DNA of 64,000 bases from Stappia sp. BW2 (GTDB taxonomy: Bacteria > Pseudomonadota > Alphaproteobacteria > Rhizobiales > Stappiaceae), in the NCBI RefSeq assembly GCF_008107695.1, contig NZ_VIRG01000060.1, forward strand, positions 186,001 to 250,000. The letters run 5' to 3'. Shown in pieces: positions 24,925-32,765 of this stretch. The position numbers were made by a program, and so were the translations under genes. Each line of letters begins with the position of its first letter. Positions within the stretch are counted from its first letter, which is position 1. The notes under the pieces were generated by a model. That model searched no databases, had not been told where the DNA came from, and saw only the letters and a list, made by a program, of their open reading frames with translations.

Positions 24925-25941
24925 TTAGTTTCCGGCCATTTCCTTCTTGACCATCTCATAGGCGGCTTTCGCATCCACCCCGGCTTCCTCAAGTTCTCCT
25001 AGAACCTTGTCCGTGACTTCCTTGCTGATTTCCTTGAACTTCGCGATGTCATCGTCGCTCGCGGGCGTGATTTTCGTGCCTTCTGCGTTCTTGGTCGCTT
25101 CATAGGCAATCTTGTCGGACTCGTCCCAGGATGCACCTGCCATCCGGCTGGCGGGCTCCCCAAAGACTTGCTCGTCCAGGGCCTTCTGGACATCTTCCGG
25201 CAGGCTATCGAATTTTTCCTGGCTCATGATCACAGCAAAGGAGCCGCGATAGAGACCGCCCGGCATGTCATAAAGATACTTGGCCACTTCGTTCAGCTTG
25301 AAGCCAACACGCTCGCCGACGTTCATCGCCACAGCGTCGGCCGCACCGGATTCCAGTGTTTCATAAACCTTGGGAGCCGGAACGTTGATGCCTATCAGAC
25401 CCAGCGCCGATCCAACGTCACCAGCAACACCGCCGCCGATGCGCGTTTTCAGGCCGTTCATGTCGGCAAGACTGGAAACTTCCTTGCTGGAATGGATCTG
25501 ACCGGGGCCATGGGTGTTGAGCGAAATGACCTTGACGCCGCGATGCTCTTTCAGGTCGGCGAGGTATTTTTCATAAACGCGCCAATAGGCGACGGATGCA
25601 GCTTCCGCGTTGCCTTCATAACCCGGCAGTTCGATCAGCTTCGTCCCGACGAAACGGCCCGGTTGATACCCGTGGAAAATAATAGCCATGTCTGCGGCCC
25701 CATCAAGAACCAGGTCCATCTGGGCCGGGGGCGGTGCGAGTCCGAAGACAAGCTCGCCTGTGACTTCTCCGCCGGTGGCTTCTTCCATCATCGTGATGAG
25801 ATTGGCAAAAATGCCGGTATTCACGCTATGGGTTGGCGGCAGCCAGCTTGAAATCTTGAGAACGGTTTCTGCCGAAAGCGCCGAAACGCTGAGGCTCAGT
25901 GAAACTGCGGCAGCGCCAACAATCCTGAAAAGCGACTTCAT
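24925..25941 (-). CDS. dctP: TRAP transporter periplasmic substrate-binding protein (DctP)
   Basis: A 338-residue secreted protein. Signal peptide about residues 1-24 (MKSLFRIVGAAAVSLSLSVSALSA, cut before ETVLKISSWLPPTHSVNTGIF). The motif LKTRIGGGVAGDVGSALGLIGINVPAPKVYETLESGAADAVAMNVGERVGFKLNEVAKY contains the conserved Arg that binds the ligand carboxylate in TRAP receptors. It opens the dctPQM-P450 run and its promoter region (25942-26320) is shared with the divergent thioesterase gene. A 13/16 match to the palindrome at the head of the oxygenase operon lies about 98 bases upstream, so both may answer to the same MarR protein. The imported acid is probably aromatic, on that basis only. Confidence 0.93.
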   Translation of the reverse strand: MKSLFRIVGAAAVSLSLSVSALSAETVLKISSWLPPTHSVNTGIFANLITMMEEATGGEVTGELVFGLAPPPAQMDLVLDGAADMAIIFHGYQPGRFVGTKLIELPGYEGNAEAASVAYWRVYEKYLADLKEHRGVKVISLNTHGPGQIHSSKEVSSLADMNGLKTRIGGGVAGDVGSALGLIGINVPAPKVYETLESGAADAVAMNVGERVGFKLNEVAKYLYDMPGGLYRGSFAVIMSQEKFDSLPEDVQKALDEQVFGEPASRMAGASWDESDKIAYEATKNAEGTKITPASDDDIAKFKEISKEVTDKVLGELEEAGVDAKAAYEMVKKEMAGN

Positions 25942-26320
25942 CTTCCTCTCCCTTGAACGATGCGTCTATCTGGCTGGGCACCTCCGCATGCCGAGACCGT
26001 TATGAATACTTTCATTGATGAGCCGGTCTTGTCAATAAATATGAAACTGCATGTATTTTTTGCAATTGCTCAGAGATTGTATTGAGGTGTCACAATCAGT
26101 CTTTCGACTGGTCAGGTCTCGGTGAGGTGCCAGTATTTGAAGAAATTTCAATGATATAGAGACTGTTGATGTGGCGGAAAGAGTCTCGAACAAGCCCGGA
26201 GACACCGGTCGTGCGAATGACGCTCGTGTTGAAGCGTGTCCGCGATATGTGCAAAATCAAATAAAATATTTTCAGCCTCCGTAGAGAGGCAGACTGTTCA
26301 AAGGCAGGGAGACGCGCATC
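25942..26320. promoter_or_regulatory. Divergent promoter region of dctP and the thioesterase gene
   Basis: This 379-base AT-rich gap holds three operator-like elements. ATATGAAACTGCATGT (26039-26054) matches 13 of 16 positions of the perfect palindrome at 35060-35075. ATGAATACTTTCAT (26002-26015) is an ATGAA/TTCAT dyad with a 4-base spacer. GAAATTTCA (26142-26150) repeats the core of the same palindrome. I see no ORF or RNA gene in the gap. Confidence 0.55.
26039..26054. promoter_or_regulatory. MarR-type box upstream of dctP
   Basis: ATATGAAACTGCATGT differs from the perfect palindrome ATATGAAATTTCATAT (35060-35075) at three positions. It is about 98 bases upstream of dctP. The shared box suggests that the TRAP-P450 genes and the oxygenase operon form one regulon, probably under the MarR protein encoded at 35158. 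Confidence 0.55.
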
Positions 26321-26749
26321 TTGGACGTACCATTCAAAACCACCCGCATGCTCAACTTCGGAGATTGCGATATCTCCGGAACAGCCTATTTTCCCTCATA
26401 CCTGAACATTCTCAACGGTGTGAACGAGGAATTCTGGCTGAAACTTGGTTATCCCTGGCACAAGATCATCTGGGAGGAACGCTGGGGAACGCCGACCGTC
26501 CATCTTTCCAGCGACTTCTCAAGCCCTTCTTTCTTCGGGGAAGAGCTGGAATTCGAGGTAACCGTACAGCGGGTCGGTCGGTCGTCGGTCACCATGCATC
26601 ACGAAATCAGCTGCAAGGGCGAAAAGCGCTGGTCGAGCACTCAGGTGCTGGCGGCCAGCAATCTCGACGAACATTGCTCCATTCCCTGGCCGGAAGATGT
26701 CAAGGCGGCCTTGCTGGCCTGTATGCCACAGGAACAAAAAGACAGCTGA
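26321..26749 (+). CDS. Acyl-CoA thioesterase, 4-hydroxybenzoyl-CoA thioesterase type (hotdog fold)
   Basis: A 142-residue hotdog protein. I accept the TTG at 26321 because the frame from there (DVPFKTTRMLNFGDCDISGTAYFPSYLNILNGVNEEFW) covers the whole first strand; the next start, ATG at 26348, would cut it. The FGDCDISGTAYFPSY segment corresponds to the 4HBT motif in which an Asp activates water (usually D-x-D-x-x-G-x-x-F/Y). The helix and later strands (WGTPTVHLSSDFSSPSFFGEELEFEVTVQRVGRSSVTMHHEI) fit the fold. It hydrolyses an acyl-CoA thioester, releasing CoA. It faces the acyl-CoA ligase-containing operon, whose last gene converges with it, so clearing stalled CoA esters from that pathway is a reasonable role. 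It is divergent from dctP. Confidence 0.85.
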   Translation: MDVPFKTTRMLNFGDCDISGTAYFPSYLNILNGVNEEFWLKLGYPWHKIIWEERWGTPTVHLSSDFSSPSFFGEELEFEVTVQRVGRSSVTMHHEISCKGEKRWSSTQVLAASNLDEHCSIPWPEDVKAALLACMPQEQKDS

Positions 26750-26765
26750 ACGTTAGGCAGTTCAG
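26746..26765. terminator. Small hairpin over two convergent stop codons
   Basis: CTGAAC (26746-26751) and GTTCAG (26760-26765) with an 8-base loop. The stems include the thioesterase stop on the plus strand and the SDR stop on the minus strand, so one hairpin could serve both genes. The stem is short and there is no T run. Confidence 0.35.
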
Positions 26766-27487
26766 ATCGTCAGGGTTCCGACGCTCGCACCGCCGCAGAC
26801 GTATAACGTCTGTCCGGTCACGAAGCTGTTTTCCGGATCGCAGAAAAACAGGAACGCATTGGTCACGTCCCGGACGTTGCCGATGCGCCCGACCGGAATG
26901 CGTTTGGCAAGGGCTTCCTGTTGCGGGCTGTCCTTTTCGATGATGCCCCAGAAATTGTCGGTCAGGATCGGCCCGGGGGCGACCACATTGACTGTGATGC
27001 CGTGAGGGGCAAGCTCCAGGGCCCAGGTCCGGGCCATGCCGATCATGCCGGCCTTGCTGGCGCTGTAGGCCGTGCGGGTCGGTGCGCCGAGCGCCGCCCG
27101 GGAGGCATTGAACATGACACGTCCGAACTGGCGCGCCTTCATACCCGGCAGGGCCGCCTGCAGAAGCGTCAAGGCCGATCCCAGGTGCAACTGCGCAAGT
27201 CCGGTGATGTCCTCGGGCTTGGCGTCCTCGACAAGGTTGGGCCAGATGAGCCCGGCATTGTGGATCAGGTGGGTGACATCGAACTCCGCCGCAATGGTGT
27301 GGGCAGCGGTCGCAACGGCTTCCGCATCAAGCAGATCGGCTTCCACCGAATGCAGGTTCGGGTGAGACTTTTCCGGGGCGGATCTTGCAACGGACACGAC
27401 CTTGTAGCCCTGACCGAGAAGCCGTTCGGCCAGGTCAGCACCAATCCCCTTGTTGCCACCGGTAACGACTGCCGTAAATTCACTCAT
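26762..27487 (-). CDS. Short-chain dehydrogenase/reductase (SDR), classical
   Basis: A 241-residue classical SDR. Start at the ATG overlapping the cyclase stop (ATGA). N-terminal MSEFTAVVTGGNKGIGADLAERLL is the TGxxxGIG cofactor motif, NAG lies at 77-79, and the triad is complete: Ser129, Tyr141 and Lys145 in NASRAALGAPTRTAYSASKAG. It oxidises an alcohol or reduces a ketone with NAD(P). It is the last gene of the eight-gene oxygenase operon. If the operon degrades indole-3-acetate, interconversion of dioxindole and isatin is one possible reaction, but this is a guess from position. Unlike the SDR-like half of the DUF35 fusion two genes upstream, it looks catalytically competent. Confidence 0.9.
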   Translation of the reverse strand: MSEFTAVVTGGNKGIGADLAERLLGQGYKVVSVARSAPEKSHPNLHSVEADLLDAEAVATAAHTIAAEFDVTHLIHNAGLIWPNLVEDAKPEDITGLAQLHLGSALTLLQAALPGMKARQFGRVMFNASRAALGAPTRTAYSASKAGMIGMARTWALELAPHGITVNVVAPGPILTDNFWGIIEKDSPQQEALAKRIPVGRIGNVRDVTNAFLFFCDPENSFVTGQTLYVCGGASVGTLTI

Positions 27488-28257
27488 TCCGCCACCATCG
27501 CCAGAACCCGAAGCGGGCTGCCGGTTCCATTCTTGATTTTGAGGGGGGCTGCGATCAGCACGGCGCCGGTCGCCGGCAGTTGATCCAGATTGGCCAGACA
27601 TTGCAGCCCGTATTTTCCTGCGCCATGGAGAAAGTAGTGGGCAGGATAGGGCGGAACGTAATGTGCGCCCTGACCTGCATCCGTTCCGACCGTCTCTGTG
27701 CCGAAACCGCGGATGTTCCGCTCCTCGATCAGGAAGCGGATGGCCTCCGGCGTTGGTCCGGGCGAATGCGGCCCGTCCGCGCGCATGTTCAGATACTCGG
27801 CGCCTCTACGCTTGGACCAGTCGGTACGCATCAGCACCCAGGCATCTGCCGGAATACGGCCATGGTCACTTTCCCAGCCGGCGATGATCTCGGGCGTCAG
27901 TTCGAAATCGTCGTTCTCTGCCGCGCCTTTGGAGCAATCGATCACCACAACAGGCCCGACAAAAGCCTCTGCCGGTATCTCGTCAACCGAGCCGTTCGGC
28001 ACGTCCTTGCCGGAAATCCAGTGCGAGGGCGCATCAAAATGGGTGCCGGTGTGCTCGCTCATGGAAATGTTGTGCCATTTCCATGCCGGACCGCGGTGAT
28101 CGTAGGCGCTGACTTCCTCCATCCGGAAACGTGCGCACTGACCGAATTCGGGCGGCAGAACGATCACCGGAAAATCCGGGTCGAGCGTGTGGGTCAGGTC
28201 GACAATTCTGACGGCTCCGGAAGCAAGGCCGGAAACAAGCATGTTCAGAGTGCTCAT
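27484..28257 (-). CDS. Cyclase-family metal hydrolase, isatin-hydrolase-like
   Basis: A 257-residue member of the cyclase/kynurenine-formamidase fold. The start is the ATG at 28255-28257 that overlaps the preceding stop. The metal-binding signature HxGTHxDxPxH is intact: His69, His73, Asp75, His79 in EHTGTHFDAPSHW; further features are DLTHTLDPDFPVI, VVVIDCSKGAAEN, WVLMRTDWSKR, and GTETVGTDAGQGAHYVPPYPAHYFLHGAGKYGLQCLANLDQLP. The aromatic residues around the metal (AWKWHN, GFGTETVGTD) and overall layout resemble isatin hydrolases, the best studied of which come from the genus Labrenzia. Such an enzyme hydrolyses isatin to isatinate using a manganese ion. Its operon contains enzymes able to make isatin from indole-3-acetate. 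Other cyclase-family activities remain possible. Confidence 0.85.
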   Translation of the reverse strand: MSTLNMLVSGLASGAVRIVDLTHTLDPDFPVIVLPPEFGQCARFRMEEVSAYDHRGPAWKWHNISMSEHTGTHFDAPSHWISGKDVPNGSVDEIPAEAFVGPVVVIDCSKGAAENDDFELTPEIIAGWESDHGRIPADAWVLMRTDWSKRRGAEYLNMRADGPHSPGPTPEAIRFLIEERNIRGFGTETVGTDAGQGAHYVPPYPAHYFLHGAGKYGLQCLANLDQLPATGAVLIAAPLKIKNGTGSPLRVLAMVAE

Positions 28258-29510
28258 GCGCCTTCTCCCCCTTGCGTGAGTTCGCGTTCCAGAACCTTCG
28301 GGTCCCGTCGCCAGCGTTCGCGGATCTCCATGGCAACGTCGCCGCACCACACATCTTCAAGGCCCTGCTGCAGCCCTTTGACGACTGCCTTTGCCAACGC
28401 CTTTGACGTGACCTTGGGCGGCGGCACCGGCTGGGTCCAGTCGTCGTCATCCGGCCCGGTGAAGACGGTCATCACACGCAGCCCCGATGACCGGAATTCA
28501 CCGCGCAGAGACTGACACAGCGAATACGCCGCCGCGTTCGTGGCGGAAAAGCAGCCGAAGTCCGGGGCGTTGGAGAGCGCGAAGACGGAAAGAACATTCA
28601 CCCAGGCCACCGCCGAATTGACGCCATCGTTGGTGCGGGCGCACATGCCGGGCCCGAAGGCCTGGGCAAGGCGCATCAGGCCGAGATAGTTGGTCTCCAT
28701 TTCTTCGCGCGCGAAGGTGGTATCGCTGCGCGCCAGAACGCCGCCCGGCCGGAGGAAGCGGGCGTTGTTGACCAGAATATCCGTCTTGCCGCCGATTTCC
28801 CCGGCCAGCCGCTGCACCGATGCGGTATCCGTTACATCGAGTGGCAGCACGCTGACACCATCGAGCCCGGAAAGCAGATCGCGGTTGGCGTGCGGTCGCC
28901 AGCTTTCCGCTTCGCCAACAAAGACGGTTGAGGCACCCGCTTCCAGCAGCGAGGTCACCAGAGCTGGTGTGTTCGGGTTTCGCAGGTCCGTGATCAGGAT
29001 GCGCCTGTGCTTTGGATCGGCCGAAAGGGCACGCATTTGCGGATCGTCTTCCATATTGCTTGTCCTGTTCGTGGGCACTGCCAGCAAGACGCCCTGGCCG
29101 GATGCGTCGAGACGATTGAGAAGGGTTACCGCCTCACCGCGTGCGCAGTCGCCATGCAAATGGCACAGGACCACGGGGCCGGCCTCCAGTTTCACAGAGC
29201 CCATGCGCCAGGGTGTTCGTTCCCGGAAATAAAGATTGATCGATGTGCGGATACTGGTCTCCGCCAACAGCGTGCCCGCCGGTGAGATGTCCTGCCATTC
29301 CAGTCCGGTTGACAGACAGTGGCCGCAAACGTCCCGGGGGGGATATTGCACCGTGCCACAGTCTTCGCAGACCTGCAGTGCGAAGCGGCCCTCCGCCGCT
29401 GCTGCCGTCAGTCCGAGGGCCGCACGGGAGCGGGCTTCCGGTGGGCGCAGGGGAGACTGCGTGCGCTTTTGCGGGTCTTTTTTGGGGGGAGGAGAAAGCG
29501 GTGTGCTCAT
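28254..29510 (-). CDS. DUF35 zinc-ribbon/OB protein fused to a degenerate SDR domain
   Basis: A 418-residue two-domain protein. Residues about 40-150 are a DUF35 unit: zinc ribbon Cys48, Cys51, Cys62, Cys65 (CEDC and CGHC), then an OB-fold (SPAGTLLAETSIRTS...GSVKLEAGPVVLCHLHG). Residues about 168-400 follow SDR layout with LPLDVTD, LVNNA (246-250) and Ser308. However, the glycine-rich cofactor loop is absent (ILITDLRNPNTPALV), and the YxxxK pair is Phe321 and Asn325 in CFSATNAAAY. The SDR half therefore looks non-catalytic or altered. DUF35 proteins partner thiolase-fold enzymes; here the thiolase-like gene overlaps directly upstream (ATGA). The pair recalls Ltp2-ChsH2 aldolases of steroid side-chain breakdown, where DUF35 completes the active site and binds the acyl-CoA. 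The SDR part may dock or shield the released ketone. Confidence 0.88.
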   Translation of the reverse strand: MSTPLSPPPKKDPQKRTQSPLRPPEARSRAALGLTAAAAEGRFALQVCEDCGTVQYPPRDVCGHCLSTGLEWQDISPAGTLLAETSIRTSINLYFRERTPWRMGSVKLEAGPVVLCHLHGDCARGEAVTLLNRLDASGQGVLLAVPTNRTSNMEDDPQMRALSADPKHRRILITDLRNPNTPALVTSLLEAGASTVFVGEAESWRPHANRDLLSGLDGVSVLPLDVTDTASVQRLAGEIGGKTDILVNNARFLRPGGVLARSDTTFAREEMETNYLGLMRLAQAFGPGMCARTNDGVNSAVAWVNVLSVFALSNAPDFGCFSATNAAAYSLCQSLRGEFRSSGLRVMTVFTGPDDDDWTQPVPPPKVTSKALAKAVVKGLQQGLEDVWCGDVAMEIRERWRRDPKVLERELTQGGEGA

Positions 29511-30682
29511 GCCGTGCTACCTGCTTTCAGGATAGCCGCGCTCGTACAGACGCCGCGGTCGTAATTGATCATGCCGAAGCCGGACACCATCGCGGTCGTG
29601 GCATCCGCCACTTGGGTGCCTCCCGCAGTACCCAGAACCTGGCGAAGCGCTTCCACCAGGCCGATGAAACCGCCCGCAGCGCCAGCCTGGCCTGCCGATA
29701 GTTGGCCACCAGACGTGTTGTGCGGAAAATCTCCAGAAATCGTCAGGTCGCGGCTTCGGACGAAATCCGGGCCGTCGCCCTTTTCGCAGAACCCGAGATC
29801 CTCGATCTGCATCATCGAGATGACGGGATAATCATCATAGGTCTGCAAGAGATCAATGTCGTCCGGCGTACAGTCCGCCATGGCATAAAGTTCTTCCACG
29901 TCGAGCGTCCAGCCACCGCGCAGCTGCACGGGATCTTCTGCATGGGCGTTGTGGCGCTCGATCGTGCCGCCGATCACGGCATAGGGCAGGTCCCGACGCT
30001 CTGCTTCCTCAACGGACATGACAAGAAAACATTCGGACCCGGCACAGGGCATGACACAGTCAAATAGAGCGATCGGGTCTGCAATCGGACGGGCGCGAAG
30101 ATATTGTTCGAGCGTCAGCGATGTTTTCATCACCGCGTTCGGATTGCGCAGGGCATTGGCGCGCTGCGCCACGCAGATCCTGCCGAAATCCTCTCGTGTA
30201 GCGCCATATTCGTGCATGTATCTGTCGGTCAGAAGAGCGAAATTGGCATTAGGGCCGCCAAAACCGTAGGGGTAGGACGCGTCCTGGGCGAAGCGGGAAA
30301 AGCTCGACAGCAGATTTCTGAAGCTGTCGATATGGTTGGTGTCGCCGGCAACGCAGGCGACGATATCGGCATCGCCCGCCTGGACCGCACGTGCGGCCCG
30401 GCGCAGGGCGATAACACCACTGGCGCCGCCCATCGGAATATTGTCCAGCCATCTGGGACACAGGCCAAGATGCTGCGTCAACCCGACGGCCGTATCCGGA
30501 AACAGGGTGAAACTGGCAACCGAAAACCCGTCGACATCTGCAAGTCTCAAGCCTGCGGCCTGAAGGGACCCACGCAACGCGCCTGCAATCCACCAATGGG
30601 CTGTCTCGATGGAGTAACGCTGATAGGGCACTGAAACCGGTGCAGTGATCGCGACACCCTCATAGCTCTGTCGTTTTCCCAT
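29507..30682 (-). CDS. Thiolase-fold acyl-CoA lyase (Ltp2-like aldolase) lacking thiolase catalytic residues
   Basis: A 391-residue thiolase-superfamily protein. The start is the ATG at 30680-30682 (TGATG with the ligase stop). The fold is clear: IETAHWWIAGALRGSLQAAGL, NIPMGGASGVIALRRAARAVQAGDADIVACVAGD, MPCAGSECFLVMSVEEAERR, HNTSGGQLSAGQAGAAGG, MVSGFGMINYDRG. But the acylated Cys of thiolases (CxSG) is Gly86, the His of GHPxG is Gln332, and the C-terminal CxGGG Cys is missing. Claisen chemistry is thus unlikely. Ltp2-type proteins have the same losses and do retro-aldol cleavage of beta-hydroxyacyl-CoA with Tyr residues; Tyr282 and Tyr285 (LLQTYDDYP) are candidates here. With DUF35 next door, a retro-aldolase making acetyl-CoA (or another acyl-CoA) and a ketone is the best reading. 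Confidence 0.85.
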   Translation of the reverse strand: MGKRQSYEGVAITAPVSVPYQRYSIETAHWWIAGALRGSLQAAGLRLADVDGFSVASFTLFPDTAVGLTQHLGLCPRWLDNIPMGGASGVIALRRAARAVQAGDADIVACVAGDTNHIDSFRNLLSSFSRFAQDASYPYGFGGPNANFALLTDRYMHEYGATREDFGRICVAQRANALRNPNAVMKTSLTLEQYLRARPIADPIALFDCVMPCAGSECFLVMSVEEAERRDLPYAVIGGTIERHNAHAEDPVQLRGGWTLDVEELYAMADCTPDDIDLLQTYDDYPVISMMQIEDLGFCEKGDGPDFVRSRDLTISGDFPHNTSGGQLSAGQAGAAGGFIGLVEALRQVLGTAGGTQVADATTAMVSGFGMINYDRGVCTSAAILKAGSTA

Positions 30683-32295
30683 CAACTGGCCTGCCGTTTT
30701 TTCATGTGTCCGGTGAAGACTGTATCGGGATGGTCCAGAAGCTGCAGGGCCAAATCCTTCAAGGCAGCTCGCTGGATCTTCTGTGTCGGCGTCAACGGCA
30801 GCTTGTCGACAAAGGCGATGTAGCCCGGAGCCTTGTAATAGGCCATCTGCTCCAGACACCAGCGTGTGATTGCCGCGGCCTTTTCAGGGCTCGGGGTCTT
30901 CACCTTCAGGCAGGCAAAAACCTCGTCGCCGCGCACAGGGTCAGGGACGGGGGCAATGCCGGCGGCCTCAATGTCGGGATGACGCATCAGGATCGACTCC
31001 ACCTCCACAGCCGCAATGTTTTCGCCCGACCGCCGGATGACGTTTTTCTTGCGGTCGACAAAAAACAGGTTGCCGTCAGTTCCCCGGCGCACAATGTCGC
31101 CGGTGTGGAACCAGCCGTCTTTCCAGGCTTCTTCCGTTGCCGCCTCGTCCTTGTAGTATTCCGAAAAGAAGCCGTAACGCGGATCCGGCCCCGCGTGGCG
31201 TACTAGCAATTCACCTTGAACTGCCTCATCGCCATTCTCGTCGACAATCCGGCAGTTCACGCCCTTGCTCGGCTTGCCGATGCTCGCCTGGGCCACCAGC
31301 CGATCTTCGCCAGAGGCGGCAATCACGGCGCCAGCGCCGGTCTCGGTCATCGCCCAGGCTTCCACCAGCGGAAAGCCGAAACGGTTCTCAAAAGCGATCT
31401 GCAGCTTCGGGTCCACACCTGCGCCAAACCCGAAGCGGACTTCATGCGCGCGATCCGCAGGGGAGGGGTCAAAGCCCGTCAGCATGGAGGGCATCACACC
31501 CAGATAATGCAGGCAGGTTGCCCGGGACGCAGCGACATCCTGCCACCACGTGCGTGGGTGAAAACGATCCAGCACGGTGAGGCAGCCGCCGACCGTGACC
31601 ATTGCCATGAACGAGTAGGCCATGGCGTTCATATGAAAGACGGGCAGGGGCGTGATCATGCGCTCGCCCTCTTCCGTCAGCGTCGCTAATCCGCCCACAC
31701 CGGCATACCAGCGCCCGGCGAGCAGGAAATAGGTATTGGGCAGCACGCAGCCCTTCGGTTTGCCGGTGGTGCCCGAGGTATAGAGGATAGCTGCCTCGCG
31801 GGCCTCTCCTTCCAGTAGCCGGGCAGTGACAGCCTCGTCCCGTGGCCGGGGGATCGGCTCTCCGGGAGCGATCACAGTCGCGGCGATGCCGGCAGCGGCG
31901 ACAGCTCTCTCAAGCTCCGTCTTGCGGTCGGCAATCGAAACGAGCAGCGCCGGTTCGGAATGACCGATGAGATATTCCAGCTCCGCGGCTCGCAAGTCAG
32001 GATTGACCGGCACCACGGACCCGCCAATCCGGTTCACCGCAAGCCAATGGAGGAAGAACGTGGGCCGGTTCTCCAGAAGCAGGGCCACGCGCATGCCGGC
32101 GCCATAGCCTGCCTCCATCAGGTCCCGTGCGAGCGCGTCGACCGTCTGCAAGGCCGCCCCGTAGGTCAGGTCCCCGGCTGGTATGCCGTAGATATCCGCA
32201 GTCTTGGGCAGAACCTTCAGAAACGGCCGGTCCGGAAATTTCTCAGCCGCGGCAGCGAAGGCGGCATAGACTGTATCTGGCGGTGTCGCGGTCAT
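30682..32295 (-). CDS. Acyl-CoA ligase (ANL superfamily), probably aryl-acetate/aromatic acid specific
   Basis: A 537-residue AMP-forming CoA ligase. Motifs: P-loop A3 AAILYTSGTTGKPKGCVLPN, A5 VEAWAMTETGAG, A7 DGWFHTGDIV, A8 GNLFFVDRKKNVIRRSGENIAAVEVE, and A10 LTPTQKIQRAALK with the catalytic Lys. It activates a carboxylic acid as adenylate, then forms the CoA thioester. It overlaps the oxygenase beta gene upstream (ATGA) and the thiolase-like gene downstream (TGATG). Order implies that the oxygenase product is CoA-activated before C-C cleavage. In the auxin reading it would make dioxindole-3-acetyl-CoA. Specificity cannot be read directly. Confidence 0.93.
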   Translation of the reverse strand: MTATPPDTVYAAFAAAAEKFPDRPFLKVLPKTADIYGIPAGDLTYGAALQTVDALARDLMEAGYGAGMRVALLLENRPTFFLHWLAVNRIGGSVVPVNPDLRAAELEYLIGHSEPALLVSIADRKTELERAVAAAGIAATVIAPGEPIPRPRDEAVTARLLEGEAREAAILYTSGTTGKPKGCVLPNTYFLLAGRWYAGVGGLATLTEEGERMITPLPVFHMNAMAYSFMAMVTVGGCLTVLDRFHPRTWWQDVAASRATCLHYLGVMPSMLTGFDPSPADRAHEVRFGFGAGVDPKLQIAFENRFGFPLVEAWAMTETGAGAVIAASGEDRLVAQASIGKPSKGVNCRIVDENGDEAVQGELLVRHAGPDPRYGFFSEYYKDEAATEEAWKDGWFHTGDIVRRGTDGNLFFVDRKKNVIRRSGENIAAVEVESILMRHPDIEAAGIAPVPDPVRGDEVFACLKVKTPSPEKAAAITRWCLEQMAYYKAPGYIAFVDKLPLTPTQKIQRAALKDLALQLLDHPDTVFTGHMKKRQAS

Positions 32296-32765
32296 GGCAG
32301 CAACTGAATATTGCCGAAGGCGGCGTCGCAGTTGAGGATGTCGACCCGCTTGTTGGCAATCCTGATCGCGCCGTCGACCACCTTCAGTTCGTGCGTAGCC
32401 GTCAGCGCCAGCAGAAACTGCTCGTCGAGGCGTGTTTCGACGTAATGCATGGAAGTGTTGGTGACGATCCGGTCACCCTCCATCTCATCGATGAAGGGCC
32501 GCTGGATGACATGGTGACAGCGGCTCTTGGGCTTCTGGCTGAAGGTTCTGGCCCCGTTCAGTCGTTCCACCCGCAAACGCAACATGAATATGTCCTCATA
32601 CAGCAGCGACGTCACGAGATGCGGATCGGTCTGCTTGTAGTCGAGTGGCATCCAGTAATGCCCGTCCTCCAGCCAAAGCGACAGCCATTCGCTGAAGCGT
32701 CCCTCGTCCAGCATCCTTGCTTCGTCGTAGATGAAGTCGATGACCTCTTCCCTGGAAATTGCCAT
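32292..32765 (-). CDS. Ring-hydroxylating oxygenase beta subunit
   Basis: A 157-residue NTF2-like (cystatin-like fold) small subunit. The start is the ATG at 32763-32765, sharing one base with the alpha-subunit stop (TGATG); upstream frame is non-homologous. Sequence features: REEVIDFIYDEARMLDEGRFSEWLSLWLEDGHYWMPLDYKQTDPH, MLRLRVERLNGARTFSQKPKSRCHHVIQRPFIDE, LALTATHELKVVDGAIRIANKRVDIL. It has no cofactor and stabilises the alpha3beta3 hexamer. It lies between the alpha subunit and the CoA ligase. Confidence 0.93.
   Translation of the reverse strand: MAISREEVIDFIYDEARMLDEGRFSEWLSLWLEDGHYWMPLDYKQTDPHLVTSLLYEDIFMLRLRVERLNGARTFSQKPKSRCHHVIQRPFIDEMEGDRIVTNTSMHYVETRLDEQFLLALTATHELKVVDGAIRIANKRVDILNCDAAFGNIQLLP

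Noticed and set aside
29507-30682. Ordinary acetyl-CoA acetyltransferase call for the thiolase-like gene
   Set aside because: The nucleophilic Cys, the GHPxG His and the C-terminal Cys are all replaced, so thiolysis is unlikely.
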